Shown piece after piece: positions 53,771-64,000 of a stretch of 64,000 bases of DNA; positions within the stretch are counted from its first letter, which is position 1, and every line of letters begins with the position of its first letter. The translations under genes and the position numbers were made by a program. The DNA is from Macrophomina tecta (taxonomy: Eukaryota > Ascomycota > Dothideomycetes > Botryosphaeriales > Botryosphaeriaceae), in the NCBI GenBank assembly GCA_024180945.1, contig JAKSGN010000003.1, positions 2,790,001-2,854,000 of the forward strand. The letters run 5' to 3'. The notes beneath the pieces were generated by a model. The model was not told the origin of the DNA. It searched no databases and was given only the letters and a program-made list of their open reading frames with translations.

Positions 53771-55596
53771 TCACTGAACCTGTTCGACGTGCTCCCTCGC
53801 CGCTCCCGACTTCTGCTCAAACAGTCCGGCATGTTCCTTTACCTCTCTCGCTGCTTCATCCCCAATCGTAGTCTTGTACTTGGGGAAGTTCCGAACCGAG
53901 ACCCGGTTCAGGAAAAGCTCATCAATCTCCTCCAGGGTGCTGCCCTTGAGCTCAGGCATGAGAATGAAGAAGAAGCCCACGCAGAGGAAGTTCGCGGCGG
54001 CCCAGATGTAGCCGTATTTGGCTCCCTGTCAACGGTCGTCAGCAAAACGGGGCCATCGCCTAGCAACATCCCCGGCACCACCTACCCAATTCATGTTCTC
54101 CGGATTGATGAAGTACGGCGTGCAAAATGCCGTCAGCCACGCCAAAAAGTACCCCAGCGACGTCGCCGTCCCCACCGTCCACGACCGCAGCCGCGTGCTC
54201 ACCAGCTCCGTCGCGACGGGATAGCTCGCCGCGCCCACGCACGCGTTGTACCCGAACATAAACAGCGCCGTGAACGCAACCAGGCAGTCGCGCAGGGCCA
54301 CCGTGCTGGCGTCGACGGACGCGGCGACGGCCAGGGCCAGCATGCACAAGCCGCAGAAGGCGGCGCCGGCCATGAGGATGGCGCGGCGGCCGACGAGGTG
54401 GCGCATGGCGTACATGCCGCAGTTGACGCCGACGAAGCCGAGGCAGGTGTTCATGACGGAGAACTTGAAGGCTTCGTCGACGCTCAGCCCAGACACAATC
54501 ATGAAGTAGGTTGCGTAGCTGATCAGGAACCACACGCCCGACGCCGTCTGGCAGGCGATCATGCCGTAGCAGAGAAGCGTGCGACGGAGGTCCGTGTCTG
54601 TATGTGTGTGTGGGGGGATTCCAAGTCAGTGACGAGAGCAGGACGAAGCGAGGGGACGGAAACTTGCTCTTGAACATGTCAAGCACGCCAACGGTGGTTG
54701 CGAGTCGCTTTTCCTCTTCGATGCCCTTGACCATTTCCGCCCATTCGAGCTCAATGAATTCAGGAGCTTGGGAATTACCGCGCAGTGTCTCCAGTGACTT
54801 GCGGGCCTCCTCTGTTTTGCCCTTGTTTAGAAGATACCGAGGGGATTCTGGCACGAATATCAGGCCGATGGCAAGGAACACGGGCACTATGAAGAGCGTT
54901 CCGATCGGGATTTGGTAAGATGCTTTATCCAGGCGACTCTTGGTGGCATTAGTGATCGCGGCGCCGACTATGCTGCCAATGTTGACCCTGGACCAGTCAA
55001 TATCGTGGCCTCTTTTGTCAACGGATTCTGATCATGAACAATCCTACCAATAAGCGAACAGGGCAACCATGACAGCGCGCAAGTGCGCAGGGGAGGCCTC
55101 GGAGGTATACACATTGGAGAACGTGACGAGGAATCCATTGGCGAAGCCTAAAATGAGCCGCCCGACGTATACGGCCCCCTTGTTTTCCGAGGTGATTTGG
55201 ATGATGCAGGCGACCGCATTGAGCACACAAGCGGTCCAGAGCGCTGCTTTGCGGCCGTAGAAATGCGCAAACAATCCAGCGACGAGGGAGGAGAGGAAGG
55301 ATCCGAGTGTCAAGAGGCTGCTAATCAGTTGCTGGAAAGTGCCCTGGAGACGAGGACATCAGCACGACTCAGAGTTTGGCATCTCGTTGAAAGCTGACCC
55401 CGATTGCGTAACCGCCCGCAGCTGTTGGGTCGGGGTACCCGAACACCACCAGGAAGCCTGGCATTGCTTGAAGGCCACCGATTGCTGCCGAGTCGAGGCC
55501 GTACTGCATATTCGCAATTGAAACGATGGAGCATATGAGCAGGCATTTCCTATTTGCCCACAGCGAGGTGTGTGGTATCTTCAGGGTCTCCGACAT
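53771..55596 (-). CDS. MFS sugar transporter (SP family, maltose/hexose-type permease)
   Basis: Five exons on the - strand (55596-55399, 55343-55048, 54987-54668, 54597-54086, 54025-53771) give 526 aa with about twelve hydrophobic segments. Sugar-porter signatures: GYPDPTAAGGYAIG after TM1, HFYGRKAALW in loop 2-3, YVGRLILGFANG, FVPESPRYLLNKGK (PESPR at the end of TM6), RRTLLCYGMIACQTASG, HLVGRRAILMAG and PELKGSTLEEIDELF (the PETKG-equivalent). Intron 3 (54667-54598) is a GC-AG intron with the donor GCAAGT. The stop is at 53771 and the 3' neighbour converges from the left, 113 bases away. A Tc1/mariner element lies 181 bases upstream of the ATG. Proton-coupled sugar import at the plasma membrane is likely; the sugar cannot be read. 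Confidence 0.92.
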
Positions 55597-55776
55597 GGTG
55601 AATTGATGCTGCACATGCAAAACTCCAAAGCCCAGGGCAAAAAGGCCTTCTTAAGACGATCGGCTGCATCTATGCGAGCAGGCTTGGTTGCGCTATCCCG
55701 TTTGGTCGGGCGGCATGCGTGTTGGGGTACAAGGAGTCCGGGGCCCCGCATCTCTTGGTAGTGCAATGCGTTGCTG

Positions 55777-57091
55777 TACCGCACCCGTGCAAAAGTCAGG
55801 GCGCACGGACGTGCACGAGTCAAAACAACAACGTACCCTCTTCATCCCTTGCCTCATTACACCACCATGCAGCGCATCTTTGGACGCGAAATTTCAGGCA
55901 ATGCTAGGCAAAGGCATCAGCTTTCACATGATCAACGAGTTTCGGTTATTACACAATCGCAAGATGGTAAATCTGGGCGTCAAATTGCCCGTGAGACTCG
56001 CTTCTCAGAACACGCAATTAGGAGCTGCATCAACCACTACAATACGACTGGCCAGATTGATCTAACACCTCGTACTGGCCGTCCCCCCAAAGTCAGCCTT
56101 CGCACGGAGCGCCAGATTATTCGTTTTGTTAACCGGTTCCCAAAACTTAAGCACAGCCAGGTGATTAAGCAACTCCAGTTATCTATCCATAAAGATACGC
56201 TCAGGCGTATTCTACGCAAGAACCATATTACCAAATGGCGTGCAAAGAATCGGCCTTGGATCTCTCAAGCGAATGCCCGCATTCGGTACCAATATGCAAA
56301 GAAATACCGGTATAAGAGCTGGAGATGGTGGATGAGGGTTACGTTCGGTAATGAGTGCTCAGTTGAGCAGGGCTCTGGCCACGCACCAAGCTGGGTTTTC
56401 CGTACGCCTGGCCAGCAAAAGTGGGACCAAAGCCGGCTTAATACACGGCCACTTGGCAAGAAGGCAAGATGTATGGTATGGGGTGGCTTTTCAGGCCAGC
56501 TAGGGGTGTCTGATTTACACGTTATAGAGCGTGATTTGGACTCTCCTAGGCAAGGCTATACTGCCAAATCCTATATCAAAGTACTGGAGGAATAGGTACC
56601 AAGAAACTACGACTATAGTATATACTGGTTACAAGATGGTGCTGGTATTTATCGGGCGAACCGGGTGAAGAAATGGCTGCGTGATCACCAAATTAGGTGC
56701 ATTACTCACCCCCTATATTCGCCTGATCTAAACCTCCAGGAATACCTTTGGTGGCCACTAAAGATGAAGCTTCAAGAGATTGCGCCATTTATTGAGCTTG
56801 AGAAGAATCCTGAGCGCGTGGAGGCGTTACTAGCTGAGTGGTTACCTAGGGCATACGCATTGGTGGAAAAACCAAGCCTTAAAGCGCTTTGTAAAAGTAT
56901 GCCACAACGGCTTGTAGATGTTATTCAAGCTGGTGGCTATCAAACTCGCTGGTAGCCTAGCTTTATAAAGAATCAACTCTTACTGCATTTGAGCAACTCC
57001 TTGTTGAATAATACGACTCCAAAGTATTGGTGTTGGTGGCAGGATAATTAGCGTCTTGGCCGTGCGCCCTGACTTTTGCACGGGTGCGGTA
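55777..57091 (+). mobile_element. Tc1/mariner DNA transposon, complete ends, inactivated transposase
   Basis: Perfect 30-bp terminal inverted repeats lie at 55779-55808 and 57060-57089, each beginning CCGCACCCGTGC reading inward, and are flanked by TA at 55777-55778 and 57090-57091, the target duplication of this superfamily. Element length without TA is 1311 bp. It encloses a single transposase frame in the orientation of the left end. The identical ends suggest a fairly recent insertion, although the transposase is no longer functional. Confidence 0.93.
55867..56955 (+). pseudogene. Tc1/mariner transposase with in-frame stop
   Basis: The 362-codon frame is open except for one TAG at 56593-56595. 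The N-terminal half has a paired-type helix-turn-helix DNA-binding region (LSHDQRVSVITQSQDGKSGR, RTGRPPKVSLRTERQI and LRRILRKNHITKW). The catalytic domain shows VTFGNECSVEQG where the first acidic residue is Asn, YWLQDGAGIYRA with the second Asp kept, and YSPDLNLQEYLWWPLK with the final acidic residue kept. With both a stop and a lost catalytic Asp the protein should be inactive. RIP-like C-to-T changes could explain both defects. Confidence 0.9.
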
Positions 57092-58179
57092 CGCGAAGTG
57101 CGGGGAAGGGGCCGATTTTCAGCTCAAGACTATAGCTCCCGTGCCAATCCTTTTACTGAGCAAGTCGACCGAGCTTTCGACCAATGATATCCCTTTTGGA
57201 AGTACAGATGGGCTGTTTTTATTCTCCGGCCCTCAGCCTTGGACGTGCCTGCAAATTGCTTGATACTGGATCGGAGCGTCTGTGCGGATATGTCAGCCTT
57301 TCTGGTTCAATCACTAACAGTGGTCCTAGCCGTTGTGAGTGTAGCATCACAGAGCAGGGACATTAGCGAATTGACAGACAAGGGCAAACATAGCGTCGAG
57401 AGGGTGTACTTTACTGGGACCGATAAATATGTGCAACGTTCGGTGCGGCCCGTCAGCTCCGGGGTCTGAACAAGGCGGCCATCCAAATGGGAAACTCGAA
57501 GCGTATGATTACTACATCCAGCTTCGTGCGAATGGGTAATCTCTACTTTCGTCAACGGAGATGTGTGTTGACCACTACTTACTCTCCCATCAGATCTGCA
57601 TGATCACGAAGAGCAATGGCCAAACACCACTCAATCGGACGGCTCAGTCCACCACAGGGTAAGGCCTGGAGTCGAGTCGCTATGCGATATAGAAAAAGGA
57701 AAACGCACAATCAAAGAGCACGGTAGCAACACGGCAGAGCAGGTTGAAGTGGGCCTTGTTGGTTAGGTAAGACTCAGTAATCGATCCAAGCTGCAACTCC
57801 ATCTAGAAAAAGAGCTTTAACCAGGCAACGTCGGTGGGTCGCTAGCTCGCAACGGAAGGTGCTGGCGGGGTACAATACACGCATGCAGCTGCATGCAGGG
57901 GGGCACGGTGCAGGATGGGTGAAACGGCCAGGATCCAAGCGCGAGCGCTCAGCGCGACTCAACATGGACCTCACCGCTGGCTTCAATCTCTCCTTTTCTC
58001 CTTTACTTCTGCACTTTGATCAGCAATCACCCACACAGCTTGAGACTCTGGGCGCAACTCGACATTCCTGGGTATTCCTGGGTTACCATCTCACGTAACT
58101 GCATCACCTACTGCCGCCGAAGCTCCTTCTCTAACAGAGCCATCACTATCTAGGAAACAAACCCAAGACAAAGCATCCT
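57092..58179. other. Intergenic region
   Basis: 1.1 kb with no recognised gene, 3' to the transposon and to the MetE-like gene. Short open frames on both strands have no domains. Confidence 0.45.
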
Positions 58180-59501
58180 TCAGACGCCAAGCTTCTCGCT
58201 AGCCAGCTTCACGCCCTTGACGCGGTTCGTAATCTTCTGGAAAGCGATGTCCCTAGCAAAATCCGGCGAGCCGTGCTTCGGCTTGAGGTCAATGCTGAAC
58301 GGACTGAAGCCGCAGTCATCAGTGGCACCAAGCTGGTCGACGGGAATGTATTTGGCAGCATTGATGAGCTGCTCCGCAACTTCCTCGGGAGTCTCGACCT
58401 TGGGATCCAGAGGATTGATGACGCCGATGAACGCAACCTACGGTAGTCAGAATCAGCAAGATATGATGGCGGAGGCCGGAGCGGGATGGACCGACCTGCT
58501 TCACGCCGTTGGCATCCTTCCGGATGTACTGGCCAATCTCCTTGTAAACCTTCTCTTTGTCCGTCTCACTGGCGCACTGGATCAGGAAGTAGCCAGCGTT
58601 CATCTGGAACATGCTGGGCAAGAGCTCGTGATAGTCGACCTCCTTGCTGTGGACGCTGTCGCAGTCGCCGCCAGGGCAGGTGTGGATGCCGATGTTCTTG
58701 CGCTCCTCGGGAGTGAAGCGCTCGAGGACTCTGTTGTTGAGATCGATGAAGGTCTGGAGGAGGCTGGCGCCGGTCCACGGGTTCCGCGGATCCTTCTTAG
58801 CGGCCAAACGGCCCTCGGTGAAGTCGATGCTGACGCGCTTCGCGCCGGCCTCGAAAGTGCCGCGGATGTCCTTCTCGCACTCGTTGACCACGTCCTTCAG
58901 GAACTCGTCCCGGGGGTAGCCCTCGATCTCGCCTGTGCAGCTGCGTCAGCAAAGCGTATCGCTGCGGCCGCAGACAAGCTGCTTACCCTGCAGAGGATAC
59001 AGGAGGTAGAGCATGCTAGGGGCGATGACGGCCTGCTTGAGGCTTGCTTTCTTGGCCAATGGCTTGCTCTGCTTGTAGAGATCATAGGCGTATGTGTTGT
59101 ACTTGAACGGGCCCTTGACAAGGCGGGGAAGCTGCCGACGGTGGCCATCGTCGAATATGGCGAAGTACTGGCCGTCGGCGGCAAAGTTGTCGGACAGGCC
59201 CTTGCCACCAAGCGTGTCAGCGACGGGGTAGGTGGCAAAGGAGGAGGCCTGGTGTGGTTTCCGTCAGCTCACTGTTTCCGCGGACCGCAAGAGCGCGCAA
59301 CGGCGCACACACCCTCTGCTCGCCGTCAGTCACGAACTCGGAGCCGGTCTCCTCGAGGCGCGCCACGGAATCGGCGGCCGCCTTCTCCTGGGCTTGCAGC
59401 AGCTCCTCGCGCGTGGCCTTGCCGGCATCGTAGGCGGCAAACGCGTCCTGCAGGTACTTGGGCCTAGGCAGGGATCCAACGGGCTCGGTAGGGATGGGCA
59501 T
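58180..59501 (-). CDS. MetE-like cobalamin-independent methyltransferase
   Basis: Four exons on the - strand (59501-59313, 59248-58987, 58932-58496, 58437-58180; introns 64, 54 and 58 nt) give 381 aa. The start MPIPTEPVGSLPRP matches the catalytic-domain opening of the UROD/MetE-like family. Probable zinc ligands are in IGIHTCPGGDCDS and DDCGFSPF; other conserved pieces are VTDGEQR, IDFTEGRLAAKKDPRNPW, and INPLDPKVETPEEVAE. It is half the length of full MetE methionine synthase (about 760 aa) and corresponds to the C-terminal catalytic half, like bacterial YxjG/YxjH-type proteins. Methyl transfer to a thiol such as homocysteine is likely; the donor is unknown. A TATATG-like sequence lies about 80 bases upstream. 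Confidence 0.87.
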
Positions 59502-60456
59502 GGTGTTGTCTCAGGTATTTCTCGGGGACCGCGGTACTGGGAGAGTCTTCGCAGAGCTGGCGCGCAGAATGTGCGGAGTTTCATATAGCGGGATGCGGGG
59601 CAGCAGCATTGAACCCAGATCCGTCTGTCGCCCGCTACACTCCCTCACGAATCGCGCCGCTGGTGGAGTCGTACGATAACGGAAGGATTTGCCGCATTTA
59701 CACCCCTCTCCCGAGCCCTGCTAGCCGTGTCAGGAGGGGCCCGGCCCACAGAAGCAGACTCTGTGGAGCTTCTTGCGCAAGGATCCGTTGCTCGACTTTT
59801 CCGCTCCCCCTCGGCCCGGCAGGCGCAACGACGGCACGCCTTTGCCCGGCCGCCCTGATGCAGTCGGCCGGCAATCTCTGCCGCCTAAGTCGAGTGTCTG
59901 TGGCCGAGGCCTATGGCCTATGAGGGCAGCGTCGGCTTGGACATGCTCACGACGCTCACGCTCTCGAAGTGATCGCCAACTGGCTCGGCCACCTGACCCG
60001 CAGCAGCATGTTCCGAAGAGTGCGGCACGCCAATCAATGTCACGGGCACCCGCGCCTCATTATACCCTCCGCCGCTGTTTTGGGCAAGGCTCGACGTGTC
60101 TGCGGAGGACGGGGTTCAGAATCTCCTCATTGAGTTAACCAGCCGGAAGATAGCCAGCTTCGTCGAAATAGACGAGGCCGCTGCCAAGGCAGCCCACCCG
60201 AATCCGGAGGCGTTTCCTTCCGCTGTTACCATACTGCTCTTTCACTGAGTTTTCGAATGAGTTGCAAGCTAACCTAACAGATCCTGCTACTGCCCACCCG
60301 GTCTATTAAGAAATACCAACATCTGAGAAACCACTGCCGATATAACACGTCCAAAGCTGAAAAAGAGAAGTTGATCCCAATTATCCCTCAGGTTACCAGC
60401 CATTTCCTCGACTCCATCCAATGTTCTCCGCGCCCCAGCTTCCCTCTTCTGCCCCG
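59502..60456. other. Intergenic region
   Basis: 955 bases. No intact gene; a stop-bounded, protein-like frame on the + strand at 59997-60248 is described as a finding. Otherwise it holds the MetE-like promoter and the 3' region of the RTA1 gene. Confidence 0.45.
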
Positions 60457-61481
60457 CTACCTCCTCTGCTCCTGCATAACAATGCTCCCACTCTCAGCCT
60501 CCGAGTCCCGCCCGCGCTCCATCACCTTCGCTGGGATCAGAATGCTCGGGTGCTTCCAGTTCAGGATCACCATGGTCAAGAACATCAGCCCCGCGTCGAA
60601 GATGTACAGATAGATCTCGTTCGACAGCAGCTCGCCATCCTCGCCCTGCACGTACTCGATCAGGCGGAAGACGGAGCGCACCATGATGAGGCCGTTGGTG
60701 GCGTACAGGACGTACAGGTAGAACTGCCACGAGATGGGCGTCGTGCGCGACGCGTCCGTTGGCGCGCGCCCCAGCCGCCAGTTGTAGTGGATGGACACGA
60801 GGATGAAGAGGCCGAAGAAGATGATCTGCACGATCAGGCCGATTGTGATGATCACCTCGCCCCGGTCGCGGTCGGAGCTCGTGTCGGCGCTGGCGAGGAC
60901 GCCGCCGCCTGGCGGGGTGCGGTGCGTTAGTTTCCGGGAGAGAGAGAGAGAGAGAGGGATGGAGGGAGGGAGGGAGGGAGAGGTGCATTTAGAAGGTTGG
61001 ATGGGCGGCAACCTACCGATGCATTGGACCAGGAAAGAGATGACGTCGCCAGTGACGAATATCTTGGTGAGCCAGCTGACCCGGATGAGCGAGAGCTGCT
61101 CGCCGCCCGTCACCCGGATAATGCGACCGAGCACCATGTAGATGGATGCGGCGTATAGGGCGGGAGCCAGGAGGATTAGCAGGTACTGTATCACGTAGAC
61201 TCCCAGGTTGGAATCCGGGAACTGCGTGCTGGAGATTGCGCGAGACAGATATCCGACTATTTGAACTGCCGGCAAGTGTCAGCCACGAGAAGGGAGGCGC
61301 TAGTGTTGAGAAACTACTTACAGATACCACCGATGGCGAACGGAAGGAAGTACCATGTGCGGCGCCTGAATAACTGCCAAAAGTGGTAGACGGTGCTCAC
61401 GGTGAACAGCACCACGAAAACAACAGCAGCGGCGAGGCTCGGCTTGTAGTGCTCATAGTACTGGTCGCCTGTTTCGGACAT
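60457..61481 (-). CDS. RTA1-family seven-transmembrane protein
   Basis: Three exons on the - strand (61481-61322, 61265-61017, 60908-60457; introns 56 and 108 nt) give 286 aa. Seven hydrophobic segments are apparent, including AAAVVFVVLFTVSTVYHFW, YVIQYLLILLAPALYAASIY and IITIGLIVQIIFFGLFILV. Family motifs: IQYLLILLAPALYAASIYM, GGVLA after intron 2, and DAGLMFLTMVILNWKHPS near the end. RTA1 proteins are fungal membrane proteins tied to lipid movement and resistance to 7-aminocholesterol and similar compounds. Intron 2 contains (GAGG)n and (GA)n repeats. The start at 61481 follows a TATA-like box by about 100 bases; an ATG at 61511 would add ten residues. Confidence 0.9.
60938..60984. repeat. 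Simple repeat inside RTA1 intron 2
   Basis: A (GA)n run followed by GGAT and a (GGGA)n run on the + strand, wholly within the 108-nt intron. Length changes here would alter intron size, not protein. Confidence 0.85.
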
Positions 61482-62554
61482 TCTGAGCGAAAGAGAAGTA
61501 ATCGCTAACAAATTGCTCGGCTCTGATCAGGTAGCAGATAGCGATGCTTTGGGTGAGCCATTCTTGGGCTTACCACGCGTATTTATAACGCTCGCTCTAT
61601 TCCATTGCTCACAGCGACACTTGAAGTATAATTGGCTGCGCCCCCAGACATCGTGGACTTCGCTGCCAAACCAGCGTTCATCTTTTGGAAATGCCGAGAC
61701 CGTGCCTCTGAGGTTGGCGTTTTGGCGGAGCGCTTCGGATTTGCGCCGGGTTCGTAAAAGCGGCTCGTATCTCTCTTTTTCGGGACGATGATTGGCAGAG
61801 GGTCGAAAGCTTGGACGATACATACTCTAAGCTCGCACAGCGGACTTCTTAATTTGGTGTTGGCGCCATGAAATCAGCTTAGAAGGATTGTGTCACAGCT
61901 TCTTATGGAGATAAAGGCGGGATGTTTGCGAAAGTTGTGTTCTCTATGTATGTACTTGTAATCAGCGAACTCCGCTTAACCGATTTCTATGCCTTAGAAC
62001 ATTTGGTATAGCGAAGAGGAATAATCTACTACAACTGCGTTGTGCGTAGAACAGATTCACCATCAAGAAAACATCGGAAGAAGTCGAATCTCGCACAAAT
62101 GGTATGGGTGTCTAATACGACTGTCTCCGGCGTACAACTCTTCGTCAACCACAACTTCCTCGCAAGGTTTGCCAAATGCGTCCGCTGCAGGTCTGTGCTG
62201 TCACCCTGATCGATGGCATCTTCGTTTTACAGTATCACTTCATTCTCGTTCTCGGCCGCCATATACGGCGAATGAAAACTTGCGCCAAGGCTCTTAAGAA
62301 CTGAGGCGCTTCCATAGCGCACTGGAATTCGCAATCCTTGCGAGGGCCGCGTGCTTCAAGTTCACAAAGCGGAAGCTGTCGGATGTAGGCATTGACTCGA
62401 GATGACGCAGACAACACACCTATACTGCGCCTGCAACAAATATTAATTTGATTCTACACGCCTGTTCGCGGCACGTGTGTCGACAAACTAAGAAAATCCT
62501 TCCAGGCCTAAATCCACCACCGCTCGAGGAACCACCCTCTCCTGACAACTCAAC
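61482..62554. other. Intergenic region between the RTA1 and oxalate decarboxylase genes
   Basis: 1.07 kb with no recognised gene; promoter of the RTA1 gene at the left and the decarboxylase 3' region at the right. Confidence 0.5.
61581..61587 (-). promoter_or_regulatory. TATA-like box of the RTA1 gene
   Basis: TATAAAT on the - strand about 100 bases upstream of the RTA1 ATG at 61481. Confidence 0.5.
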
Positions 62555-64000
62555 CTAGAGCTGCTCCTCCGAATAGTCCGTCTCCGTCAAATTTCTGTCC
62601 CCCGGCAAAATGAACTGCTTCGTCTTCGGCAGCCTCCTCACAAAGTCATCGTCCACGCCTAGGTGATCCTTGACCACCTGCGGCGGCGTCAATCCTAACC
62701 ACTGCGCCACGCTCACATCGTTGTAAACCCCCGCCCGCAGCACCTCCAGGTACACCAGCGTCTCCGTCCCCGTGTTCTCGACGTAGTGGCTGTCCGGCAC
62801 GGGAATGTATCCGACATCGCCGGCCGTAAAGTCGAACGTCCTGCTCGACTCGGGCGCATCGAACACCGTGACGCGGCCCTGGCCAGCGAGGAAGTACGTC
62901 CACTCGTCGCTGTCCGTGTGCCAGTGCAGCTCACGCATGGCGCCGGGCTCGATTTCGAAGAGTGCGGCGGCGAAGGTATTTGCGATGGGGAAAGATTCCG
63001 GGTCGATAATCTTCACGGTGCCGCCGGGGACGCGGTAGGGCTGCTGCTGGCTGAGGTGGTAGCTGTACGCTTGCTCCGGCGGGATGGCGCCAGCGGGGCC
63101 CGTGGTGTTCTGCTCGCTGATGTTGGCGGGCGCGGGCGTGCCGGGGAAGATGTACAGCTCGCCGTCGGGTAGGTTCTTGAAGGCGTCGACGTTGGTGCGG
63201 AAGTTCTTGGCGAGGACTTGCTTCGGGTTGCGCTCGAACAGCTCCGAGACGAGGAAGGTGCCGTCTTCGGAGAAGGAGCCGTCGTCGAAGACGAGCAGGA
63301 ATTCAACACCCCCGTCGAGCGCCTGGATCGAGTGCGGGATGCCCGCAGGGAAGAACCACACGTCGCCCGCTTGCAGGTCGTCGACGAAGTTCTGCCCGTT
63401 TTGGTCCATGGCTGCGATGCGGACGCTGCCGTTGAGGATGAGTGACCATTCGTTTTGCTTGTGCCAGTGCAGCTCGCGGTACGCGTGGGGCTCCAGGCGC
63501 ATGTCGACGCCTGCCATGGCTGTTGCGCTGGGGAGCTGATTGACGTTTTGCTGACGCGCCCAGCCAGCGCTCTTGATGCCATGGCGGTTGTGAGACAGTC
63601 CCAGAGGCCATTTAGCGTTCGGTACGTCCCCACTGTCTGTCCCAGGCGGAGCAAAGAGGTCCGGGTTCAACCTATCGTAGGCCTCAGTGCCTGAGATGCA
63701 GTTAGTTTATAGTGAAGAGGTAAGCCTCTAACCTGAGGAGTGTGACAGGAAGGACAACTTACGCGGGCCCGGGTCAGTGGGATCTTGTGTCCCTCCGCGA
63801 ATCGGCTGAGGGTTCTTGACGGTGGAAATATCAATGTAAACGCCGAGTTCCGCGTCCAGCGATTGTCCGGGGCCAAGCTCGAAGTCCTCAGGAGGAATTT
63901 CAGTTGTCTCCTGAGAGACTGGGTTCGACGGATTGTAGCCACGCAGTGAACCAGAGCCTCGAAGTGACCCTGATGCGCCTGGTGGGCCAGGAGAATCTGC
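62555..64000 (-). CDS. Oxalate decarboxylase (bicupin), 5' end outside window
   Basis: Two exons are visible on the - strand: 63690-62555 and 63763 to beyond 64000, with a 72-nt intron (donor GTAAGT); 457 residues lie in the window. Two cupin domains each carry the manganese-binding signature: ELHWHKQNEWSLIL with GDVWFFPAGIPHSIQ in the first, and ELHWHTDSDEWTYFL with GDVGYIPVPDSHYVEN in the second. The upstream exon is Gly/Ser/Pro-rich, then EDFELGPGQSLDAELGVYID and KNPQPIRGGTQDPTDPGP, the conserved stretch before the first cupin. A start codon and any signal peptide lie to the right of the window. The enzyme converts oxalate to formate and CO2, lowering oxalate toxicity and raising pH; fungal forms are often secreted or wall-bound. 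Confidence 0.95.

Noticed and set aside
54667..54667. Frameshift in the MFS transporter at the exon 3 end
   Set aside because: A GC-AG intron with the GCAAGT donor restores both phase and family motif, so no mutation is needed.
1..64000. CRISPR arrays, operons, riboswitches, bacterial promoters
   Set aside because: None seen; the window is eukaryotic nuclear DNA and no regularly spaced repeats occur.

Overview
The window is nuclear DNA of a filamentous ascomycete (Pezizomycotina; Dothideomycetes is my guess, low confidence). The reasons: a GC-rich gene-dense layout, short 47-160 nt introns with GT/AG ends, a wetA conidiation regulator, fungal-type secreted peptidases, an alpha-1,3-glucanase, a dysferlin-domain protein, an RTA1 protein and a Tc1/mariner element. 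I reconstructed exon joints by eye from reading-frame phase and family motifs; every joined CDS closes to a whole number of codons.

Layout. 1-19 kb: a CDK10-like kinase; a sedolisin (S53); a serine carboxypeptidase (S10); a gamma-glutamylcyclotransferase-like protein; a head-to-head pair of a Nop13-type RNA-binding protein and an Air1/2-type zinc-knuckle protein; and an A1 aspartic protease without a signal peptide. 19-25 kb: a long gene-free stretch, then wetA and its regulator-site-rich upstream region. 25-45 kb: mostly housekeeping genes: the SDH flavinylation factor Sdh5/SDHAF2, an SDR oxidoreductase, mitoribosomal MRPL20, the Dug1-type Cys-Gly dipeptidase, the replication licensing factor Cdt1, a GH71 alpha-1,3-glucanase, a small coiled-coil-like protein and a dysferlin-domain (Mug65-like) protein. 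A 3.5 kb gap at 29.7-33.3 kb holds a decayed reading frame.

46-58 kb looks like an accessory island: a short cysteine-rich secreted protein whose frame ends at an early TAG, a cytochrome P450 pseudogene that has lost its heme cysteine and I-helix, a nine-exon pyruvate-decarboxylase-like gene, a secreted/membrane Ser-Thr-rich surface protein, an MFS sugar transporter with a GC-AG intron, and a complete but inactivated Tc1/mariner copy inserted in that transporter's promoter. 58-64 kb: a short MetE-like methyltransferase, an RTA1-family seven-TM protein and the 3' part of an oxalate decarboxylase that runs off the right edge.

The genes fall into themes rather than one pathway: protein breakdown (S53, S10, A1, Dug1), cell wall and development (wetA, GH71, surface protein, RTA1), RNA and ribosome biology (Nop13-like, Air-like, MRPL20), cell-cycle control (CDK10-like, Cdt1) and sugar/organic-acid metabolism (transporter, decarboxylase, oxalate decarboxylase). 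The strongest non-gene signals are an E2F/MBF-type palindrome in the cdt1 promoter, a cluster of AbaA/BrlA-type sites upstream of wetA, and a 20-bp-arm hairpin between mrpl20 and dug1.
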